A stretch of DNA of 64,000 nt. Origin: Pseudomonadota bacterium. GTDB lineage: Bacteria; Pseudomonadota; Alphaproteobacteria; Rhizobiales; Devosiaceae. The stretch covers positions 1 to 64,000 of the forward strand of contig JAEWGT010000008.1 of the NCBI GenBank assembly GCA_023388175.1, in the 5' to 3' direction. The notes under the pieces were generated by a model. It ran no database searches. It was not told where the DNA came from and saw only the letters and a list, made by a program, of their open reading frames with translations. The position numbers and the translations under genes were made by a program. This document shows, in pieces, positions 61,179 to 64,000 of this stretch (position 1 is the first letter of the stretch; each line of letters starts with the position of its first letter).

Positions 61179-62594
61179 ATGAGCGAAGAATTCGAAATGG
61201 CGCCCGGCCTCGAAACCGGGATCGACAGTGATGCTTTCCGCGACGCGGAGGGCTGGATCAGTCCGCTCTGGCTGGAGCGGCTGCGCGCCTTTGTCGACGC
61301 CGGACGCGCCGATGACGTGGCCCTGGTCATGGCGCCGCTGCACACATCCGATGTCGGCGATGTGCTGGAGCAGCTCGTGCATGACCAGCGGCTGGCGCTG
61401 GTGCGCATGCTGGGCGACAAGTTCGACTTCTCGGCGCTGACCGAAGTGGACGAATCCATCCGCATCGAGCTGATGGAGGCGCTGCCCAATGCGGAAATCG
61501 CCCGAGGCGTCGCGGAGCTGGACAATGACGACGCAGTCTTCCTGCTTGAAGATCTCGAAAAGGCAGACCAGGACGAGATTCTGTCGGCGCTGCCGACTTT
61601 CGAGCGGCTGAGCCTCAAGCGCAGCCTCGACTTTCCAGAAGAATCCGCCGGGCGGCGGATGCAGACCGATTTCATCGCCATTCCCCCGTTCTGGACGGTG
61701 GGGCAGACCATCGACTATCTGCGCAGCGAAAAAGACCTGCCGGACGAATTCTACCAGATCTATGTGGTGGACGCCGCCTACAAGGTGCTGGGCACGTTGC
61801 CGCTGGACAAATTCCTGCGGGCAGCGCGGGCGACCAAGATCGACTCGATCATGAACACCAGCCTTGTGCTTGTGCAGGCCGGGGAAGACCAGGAAGAAGC
61901 CGCGCGCAGTTTCGAGCGCTATGATCTGGTTGAAGTGGGCGTGGTGGACGAAAACGGGCGTCTCGTTGGCGTGCTGACCATCGACGACATTGTCGACGTG
62001 ATCCAGGAAGAGGCCGAAGAGGACATCAAGCTGCTGGCCGGCGTGGGTGACGAGGATGTGTCGGACACGATCGTGGATACGGTCAGGAGCCGCGCGCCCT
62101 GGCTGGGTGTCAACGTGGTGGCGGCGGTGCTGGTGTCCTTCGTCATCGGGCTGTTCAATGCCACAATCGAGCAGATGGTGGCGCTGGCCGTGCTGATGCC
62201 TATCGTGGCGTCGATGGGCGGCAATGCGGGCGCGCAGACCATGACGGTGACGGTGCGGGCGCTGGCCATGCGCGAGCTGGATGGCGGGCGCCTCAAGCGG
62301 CTTATTCGCCGCGAAATGGTGGTGGGCTTCGCCAATGGCGTGATCTTCGCCATCCTGCTCGGGATTGTGACCGCCCTGCGCTACGGCAATATCGGCCTGG
62401 GCGTGGTGATCGGCATGGCCATGGTCATCAACATGATCGTTGCCGGCACGTTCGGAATTCTGGTGCCCTTGACGCTCGACCGGTTCAAGGCCGACCCCGC
62501 CATTGCTTCGGCGGTGTTTGTGACCACCATCACCGATATCGTTGGTTTTTTTGCCTTTTTGGCTATCGCGGGACTTTGGTTCGGGCTTTTTTAA
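61179..62594 (+). CDS. mgtE: Magnesium transporter MgtE
   Basis: 471-residue channel that imports Mg2+ and closes when internal Mg2+ is high. The N-terminal superhelical domain (about 30-130), two CBS domains (about 145-265) and five membrane spans with MPIVASMGGNAGAQT (pore motif near residue 347) are present, plus the late FVTTITDIVGFFAFL helix. No Mg riboswitch was recognised in the 116-base upstream gap. Confidence 0.95.
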   Translation: MSEEFEMAPGLETGIDSDAFRDAEGWISPLWLERLRAFVDAGRADDVALVMAPLHTSDVGDVLEQLVHDQRLALVRMLGDKFDFSALTEVDESIRIELMEALPNAEIARGVAELDNDDAVFLLEDLEKADQDEILSALPTFERLSLKRSLDFPEESAGRRMQTDFIAIPPFWTVGQTIDYLRSEKDLPDEFYQIYVVDAAYKVLGTLPLDKFLRAARATKIDSIMNTSLVLVQAGEDQEEAARSFERYDLVEVGVVDENGRLVGVLTIDDIVDVIQEEAEEDIKLLAGVGDEDVSDTIVDTVRSRAPWLGVNVVAAVLVSFVIGLFNATIEQMVALAVLMPIVASMGGNAGAQTMTVTVRALAMRELDGGRLKRLIRREMVVGFANGVIFAILLGIVTALRYGNIGLGVVIGMAMVINMIVAGTFGILVPLTLDRFKADPAIASAVFVTTITDIVGFFAFLAIAGLWFGLF

Positions 62595-62677
62595 GCCTGA
62601 AAATCGAACTGAACGTGGCTGTGGAGTGTTGCAATCTGGCCGCTTGCTTCCCATCTGGCGGACGGTTAACGATTCAT

Positions 62678-62700
62678 CACTGGCCCGGTTCGGGCCGGTG
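62678..62700 (+). promoter_or_regulatory. Hairpin before the small membrane peptide gene
   Basis: CACTGGCCCG/CGGGCCGGTG with a GTT loop and one T-G pair, 12 bases ahead of the AAGGAG of the next gene. It could end mgtE mRNA or control the peptide; there is no T-run. Confidence 0.55.
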
Positions 62701-62724
62701 TGAACGACTGACAAGGAGCAATCT

Positions 62725-62826
62725 ATGCGCAGTCTACCGAAGACCAACGTCATGCAGACCTTGAGCTGGGCGCTGGTATGCCTCTTTTCGATGGGGCTGG
62801 TTGTCGCCGTAGTCGCTGGCGTCTAG
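62725..62826 (+). CDS. Predicted 33-residue membrane peptide
   Basis: ATG at 62725 with a perfect AAGGAG six bases upstream; stop TAG at 62824. The product has a basic, polar first third (MRSLPKTNVMQT) followed by one hydrophobic span from residue 13 to the end (LSWALVCLFSM, then GLVVAVVAGV). Such a signal-anchor layout fits a small inner-membrane protein with the N-terminus in the cytoplasm. I recognise no family. Its strong ribosome binding site and bracketing hairpins argue that it is real. Confidence 0.65.
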   Translation: MRSLPKTNVMQTLSWALVCLFSMGLVVAVVAGV

Positions 62827-62862
62827 GAAGGCGCTGGAGTTTTTCACTCACAAGAATATGAC

Positions 62863-62889
62863 AAGGGCGCCTGGCCACTGGGCGCCCTT
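62863..62889 (+). terminator. Terminator-like hairpin after the small peptide gene
   Basis: AAGGGCGCC/GGCGCCCTT (62863-62871, 62881-62889) around a nine-base loop; a weak TCGTCTT follows. Located 36 bases after the peptide stop and 24 before the GST start. Confidence 0.65.
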
Positions 62890-62912
62890 CGTCTTGAAGA
62901 TGAGGTTTTTCG

Positions 62913-63590
62913 ATGAAGCTCTTGATCGGGAATCGCAATTACTCGACCTGGTCATTGCGTCCATGGCTGGTTCTCCGGCATTTCGAGATTCCGTTTGAGG
63001 ACGAAGTGCTGCAGCTGTCCGGGCCGCGCTGGCGGGAAATCCTCGGCGAGCGTTCACCCACGGGCAAGGTGCCTGTGCTGGTGGATGGGGACCTCGTGAT
63101 CCCCGAAACCATTGCCATTATCGAATATCTCGCCGAATCGTTTCCCGACAAAGGTATCTGGCCGGCCGACCGCAGGGACCGGGCGCTGGCGCGCGCGGCG
63201 GCGGCGGAAATGCATGGCGGCTTTTCGGCGTTGCGCAGCAATGCGCCGATGAACCTGCGGGCCAGCCATCCCGGCAAGGTCGATCTCGATGCGGTGCGCG
63301 GCGATCTCAAGCGGGTCGAGACGCTTTGGGGCGGTTTGCTGGAAAAGTCCGGTGGACCCTATCTGTTCGGTGCTTTCTCGGCGGCAGATGCGATGTTCGC
63401 GCCGCTGGCAACGCGGCTGCGCACCTACGACCTGCCGGTTTCCGATGTGGCAGGGCGCTATGTCGAGGCCATCTACGCGCTGCCGGCCTTTCAGGCTTGG
63501 CTATCCATGGCGCTGCAGGAGCCATGGGTGGTAGATGACGATGAAATCGACGTGATTCAGGGCCGGGTCGCGCCGGGAACGATTGTATGA
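62913..63590 (+). CDS. Glutathione S-transferase family protein
   Basis: 225 residues. Thioredoxin-fold N-terminus with NRNYSTWSLRPWLVLRHF (Ser11 is the likely catalytic residue) and the PVLVDGDLVIPETIAIIEYL glutathione-binding part with cis-Pro and Glu-Thr, then an all-helical C-terminal domain. Substrate unknown. Stop overlaps the next start (ATGA), so it is coupled to the DUF1489 gene. Confidence 0.85.
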   Translation: MKLLIGNRNYSTWSLRPWLVLRHFEIPFEDEVLQLSGPRWREILGERSPTGKVPVLVDGDLVIPETIAIIEYLAESFPDKGIWPADRRDRALARAAAAEMHGGFSALRSNAPMNLRASHPGKVDLDAVRGDLKRVETLWGGLLEKSGGPYLFGAFSAADAMFAPLATRLRTYDLPVSDVAGRYVEAIYALPAFQAWLSMALQEPWVVDDDEIDVIQGRVAPGTIV

Positions 63591-64000
63591 TTCATATGGT
63601 GAAACTCTGCGTTGGCGTATCCAGCGTGGAGGAACTGGAAAGCTACCGCGACCAGCGGGCGCATTGGTGGGGCGCCGATTACGGCGAGGATGTGCATGTG
63701 CATCGCACGCGGATGATGCCCAAGCGGCGCGAGGAGATGGAGGGGGTTTCCTCGATCTACTGGGTGATGTCGGGCACGATCTGCTGCCGGCAACCGATCC
63801 TGCGGCTGGCGCAATATACCAATGCCGAGGGCGTGGATTACTGCGACATCATCATGGCGCCGGATATTATCCGCACGCTGCCTTATCCCAAGCGCCCCTT
63901 CCAGGGCTGGCGCTATCTCCGGCCAGAGGATGCGCCGCCGGATATGGAGGGGAATGATAACGAGAACTCGGTGGAGATTGCCGCTGAATTGGCGCGGATG
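63587..64000 (+). CDS. DUF1489 family protein (cut by window end)
   Basis: 138 codons are visible with no stop; the family length is about 140-150. MVKLCVGVSSVEEL, RTRMMPKRREEM, SSIYWVMSGTICCRQPIL and the closing KRPFQGWRYLRPEDAPPDM match DUF1489, an alphaproteobacterial family of unknown function. Start at 63587 overlaps the GST stop by four bases. Confidence 0.85.
   Translation, partial: MIHMVKLCVGVSSVEELESYRDQRAHWWGADYGEDVHVHRTRMMPKRREEMEGVSSIYWVMSGTICCRQPILRLAQYTNAEGVDYCDIIMAPDIIRTLPYPKRPFQGWRYLRPEDAPPDMEGNDNENSVEIAAELARM

Overview
The window is a chromosomal segment of moderately high G+C content from an alphaproteobacterium. The gene order tuf, tRNA-Trp, secE, nusG, rplKAJL, rpoBC, the str, S10, spc and alpha ribosomal clusters, the short-form adenylate kinase inside spc, the Atp12-type chaperone and the DUF1489 protein all fit Hyphomicrobiales (Rhizobiales). 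Protein wording is most like Devosia and relatives, but the genus is my inference. Most of the window is core housekeeping DNA. I see no phage, transposase, CRISPR array, plasmid functions or defence island.

Region 1 (1-14000) holds EF-Tu copy 1, tRNA-Trp, secE-nusG, the L11-L1 and L10-L12 genes and rpoB-rpoC, with RNA hairpins at the expected control points: an L10 leader, an attenuator between rplL and rpoB, and a terminator after rpoC. Region 2 (14100-18315) is a four-gene sugar module (periplasmic binding protein, permease, single-domain ATPase, Gfo/Idh/MocA oxidoreductase) placed between rpoC and rpsL, with its own candidate operator and terminator. Region 3 (18389-37106) is rpsL-rpsG-fusA-tuf (copy 2), then the S10, spc (with secY and adk) and alpha operons, closed by a strong terminator after rplQ.

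Region 4 (37425-47413) holds chrA, a PAP2 phosphatase, a small P-loop kinase, an ornithine/lysine decarboxylase divergent from a DegP-like protease, then the tight run rarA-crcB-rluC-HAD phosphatase-Atp12 chaperone. Region 5 (47446-53619) holds folP-folB-folK (minus strand), an AraC/GyrI regulator overlapping a DUF1801 gene, and sbp-cysT-cysW without cysA. Region 6 (53829-64000) is a mix of single genes: GlsB/YeaQ, a phosphotriesterase-family hydrolase, rimO, DoxX, DUF4282, lipB, an orphan FliN-like SpoA protein, tRNA-Leu(GAG), a deazaflavin-type reductase, a zinc-binding GFA-like protein, a YjbR-like protein, mgtE, an unlisted 33-residue membrane peptide, a glutathione S-transferase and a truncated DUF1489 gene. 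GC-rich palindromic repeats typical of Rhizobiales intergenic DNA are scattered through regions 5 and 6.

The most notable points are: two clearly different EF-Tu genes (391 and 396 residues); an arginine at S12 position 88, where Lys-to-Arg causes streptomycin resistance in other bacteria, next to the Asp89 modified by RimO, also encoded here; the sugar module between rpoC and rpsL; the L10 leader with a Shine-Dalgarno-masking stem and two in-frame GTG starts; the sulfate transporter without its ATPase; and the 33-residue membrane peptide bracketed by hairpins. I did not find a convincing new multi-gene system.
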